Below are positions 62,559-64,000 of a stretch of 64,000 bases of DNA, piece by piece. The translations under genes and the position numbers were made by a program. The stretch is from Brevibacterium sp. CS2 (GTDB taxonomy: Bacteria > Actinomycetota > Actinomycetes > Actinomycetales > Brevibacteriaceae). Location of the stretch: contig NZ_CP040020.1 in NCBI RefSeq assembly GCF_005280295.1, positions 372,001 through 436,000 of the forward strand, written 5' to 3'. The notes under the pieces are model-generated. The model did no database searches and was not told the DNA's origin. It was given only the letters and a program-made list of their open reading frames with translations. The stretch's first letter is position 1. Each line of letters begins with the position of its first letter.

Positions 62559-62606
62559 GCCTGACCTTTCCCGCGCCTGACCTTTCCCGCGCCTGACCTT
62601 TCCCGC
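62559..62606. repeat. Three perfect 16-bp tandem repeats
   Basis: GCCTGACCTTTCCCGC at 62559, 62575 and 62591, downstream of the GGT gene in non-coding DNA. Confidence 0.9.
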
Positions 62607-62628
62607 GCCGGTGGGCGGGTCGCTCCGC

Positions 62629-62694
62629 CCAACTGCGCGGTATCCGAAACCGAACACGCAATTGCGCGGTGATCACCGGATACCGCGCAGTCGG
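62629..62694. repeat. Nested-palindrome element, copy 2
   Basis: Outer arms CCAACTGCGCGGTATCC (62629-62645) and its complement (one mismatch) at 62678-62694; central CGCAATTGCG at 62657-62666. Same design as 58174-58245. Confidence 0.85.
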
Positions 62695-62837
62695 CTCGTG
62701 CTCGACCCCACCGATGTGCGGTGCACGTGTGGAATCCCTGCTCACGGCTGCGACTCCTCGCCTGTGGAACGAGCACCCGTATCCACATCGCCGTCGCCGC
62801 ACTTCCCGTCGCATTCGACCGCACGCACCATCGGCGC

Positions 62838-64000
62838 ATGTACAACGTCTTCACGTATCGCGACATCGCCCATCACCCCTCGGCTGAACATCGCATCCGA
62901 ACCGCGCTGTCCTGCTGCATCGACCGCCTGTCGCACGGAGTCTTCGAAGTCATCGCGCAGTGCGGTGTCCCTGGGCATCGCCCGTTCGGGTACTTCGTCG
63001 ACGACCCGGAAGGCCTGCGCCCGCGCGGATCCGCGGTGGGCACACCCCGCAGCAGCGACCCGCGCTGGCGGCGTTACCTCCGACAGCGCCACCTCGGCTG
63101 GGTACTCGCCCACGAATCGCTGTGTCAGGATGACGCGGTGAGCCACCGCTCCGCTGGTCTGCTTCTCGGGATTCCGTACATCGGCCCGGAGCCGAACCGC
63201 ATCGAGCTGGTGAACCCCCGGCGCAGCCGCAGCGCGAGATCGATCCACCGACGCCGGCGCATCGTGGACGCTGCGCACACGATGTCCATCATCGAGGTCC
63301 TCGCTCACCGATCACCCGTTCTCGACGATCAGACAGCCGCCGAGGCGCCCGCCCTGCCGGCGCCGCCAGTACCAGCCCCCGATAACCCGGGAACCACCGG
63401 GACGCCTGCCCCGGATCGCTCAACAGTGAGGGTCGTGGCGACCGGCTCTGCGGCGGCCATTCACGGGCCCGGCCCGGCGACGGCGGCCATCCGGTCCACG
63501 GGTGCATCGATACGATCGCTCTCGCCGCAGGCGCCTTCGACCGAATCAGGATCCGCAGCGACGGCCGGTGCCGATCGGATGATCACCACACGAGCGCGCA
63601 CCGTGGTCGACCTGGCTCGCGACAGCGGCATCCAGACCGGTGTCGTCGCGCTCGACGCCTTCCTCGCCCGCGGCGAACGCGTCGGTGCTGCGGACCGGCG
63701 CAGGGGCGAGTTCCCGCCGGAGCCCGAGGCGATCGCAGCCCGCAGGGAGACGCTCGCTGAGATCATCGAATCGACCGGCCACGGTCCCGGGCGTCGTCGA
63801 CTCCTCACTGCATTCGAGTGGGCGACCGGGCTCGCCGAATCACCGGCGGAGAGCTTGGCCACTGTGGGGTTCCACCACCTCGGCGTCGAGGGAGTCCAGC
63901 AGCAGGTGTGGATCGAGGATCGGCACGGGTTCCGCGTCGCGCAGGTGGACTTCCTGCTTCAGAGCAGACGACTGGTCATCGAGGTCGACGGGCTGGGCAA
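62838..64000 (+). CDS. AbiEi antitoxin-like / DUF559 endonuclease-fold protein, 3' end outside window
   Basis: The frame from ATG 62838 stays open to the window edge: 387 residues seen. The N-terminus (MYNVFTYRDIAHHPSAEHRI, then ALSCCIDRLSHGVFEVI) resembles the winged helix of type IV AbiEi-family antitoxins, in the form common in actinobacteria. A Pro/Ala/Thr linker follows (~165-230). The last visible part, RVAQVDFLLQSRRLVIEVDG, is the start of a DUF559/Vsr-like nuclease core (D..E.DG). Such fused proteins are widespread and mostly uncharacterised; no AbiEii toxin is in view. Confidence 0.7.
   Translation, partial: MYNVFTYRDIAHHPSAEHRIRTALSCCIDRLSHGVFEVIAQCGVPGHRPFGYFVDDPEGLRPRGSAVGTPRSSDPRWRRYLRQRHLGWVLAHESLCQDDAVSHRSAGLLLGIPYIGPEPNRIELVNPRRSRSARSIHRRRRIVDAAHTMSIIEVLAHRSPVLDDQTAAEAPALPAPPVPAPDNPGTTGTPAPDRSTVRVVATGSAAAIHGPGPATAAIRSTGASIRSLSPQAPSTESGSAATAGADRMITTRARTVVDLARDSGIQTGVVALDAFLARGERVGAADRRRGEFPPEPEAIAARRETLAEIIESTGHGPGRRRLLTAFEWATGLAESPAESLATVGFHHLGVEGVQQQVWIEDRHGFRVAQVDFLLQSRRLVIEVDGLG

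Noticed and set aside
62611..63141. Plus-strand open frame overlapping the start of the AbiEi/DUF559 gene
   Set aside because: It includes the nested palindrome and has no domain; the frame from 62838 shows the family pattern and stays open to the window edge.

Overview
The window is high-GC DNA with dense, short-gapped genes, many GTG/TTG starts, GTGA/ATGA/TGATG stop-start overlaps and Shine-Dalgarno sites. It holds a glgX-treY-treZ cluster, two LytR-CpsA-Psr proteins, an MMPL/YhgE pair and a VanZ-like protein. This fits an actinobacterium; a Micrococcales genus such as Brevibacterium is my inference only, since no 16S gene is present.

Layout. 0-1 kb: truncated 5-oxoprolinase subunit (pxpA), a decayed CPBP-protease remnant and tRNA-Ser(GCU). 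1.4-5.8 kb: a large LCP protein overlapping an FAD/NAD(P)-binding protein. 6.2-12.5 kb: YhgE/Pip and MMPL exporter operon, divergent from a TetR gene with an operator-like repeat between them. The MMPL protein carries an unusual degenerate ABC-ATPase-like tail. 12.6-19 kb: a hypothetical gene with an internal duplication, then a four-gene minus-strand operon (DUF5058 protein, small membrane protein, M20 amidohydrolase, amidase) behind a CRP/GlxR-like site, and a hot-dog hydratase. 19-26.4 kb: CsbD, VanZ-like, fatty-acid desaturase, C45-type hydrolase, a phased 30-bp repeat array, nitronate monooxygenase, MBL hydrolase and a PepSY-like lipoprotein. 26.5-32.3 kb: Cys-rich four-helix copper protein, second LCP, then a coupled acyl-CoA ligase / ketosynthase / acyl-CoA dehydrogenase operon. 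32.5-39.8 kb: HAD dehalogenase, OsmC, Na+/solute symporter, WYL regulator divergent from an ABC exporter plus an NmrA-type reductase, and a small conserved protein.

39.9-49.9 kb is a 9.9-kb integrative element inserted in a tRNA-Ser(UGA) gene. It has a tyrosine integrase, an Xis-like protein, a winged-helix protein, two HNH nucleases, several small coupled genes, a serine resolvase, a HEPN-type protein and an Abi_C-type abortive-infection protein. No capsid, portal, terminase or transfer gene is visible, so it looks like a satellite or defence island. Its right end supplies a different 3' half for the host tRNA, so the functional tRNA-Ser(UGA) is now a host/element hybrid that has gained an encoded CCA. 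Between the HEPN and second HNH genes the minus strand carries a T-arm followed by a D-arm, in permuted order.

50.3-58.1 kb: glgX-treY-treZ, which would make trehalose from glycogen; treZ contains an in-frame 9-bp minisatellite. 58.2-64 kb: two VOC proteins and an AraC regulator, a gamma-glutamyltransferase-family protein with a Gly/Ser repeat insert, and the start of an AbiEi/DUF559-type protein that runs off the window. Two copies of a nested-palindrome element lie at 58.2 and 62.6 kb.
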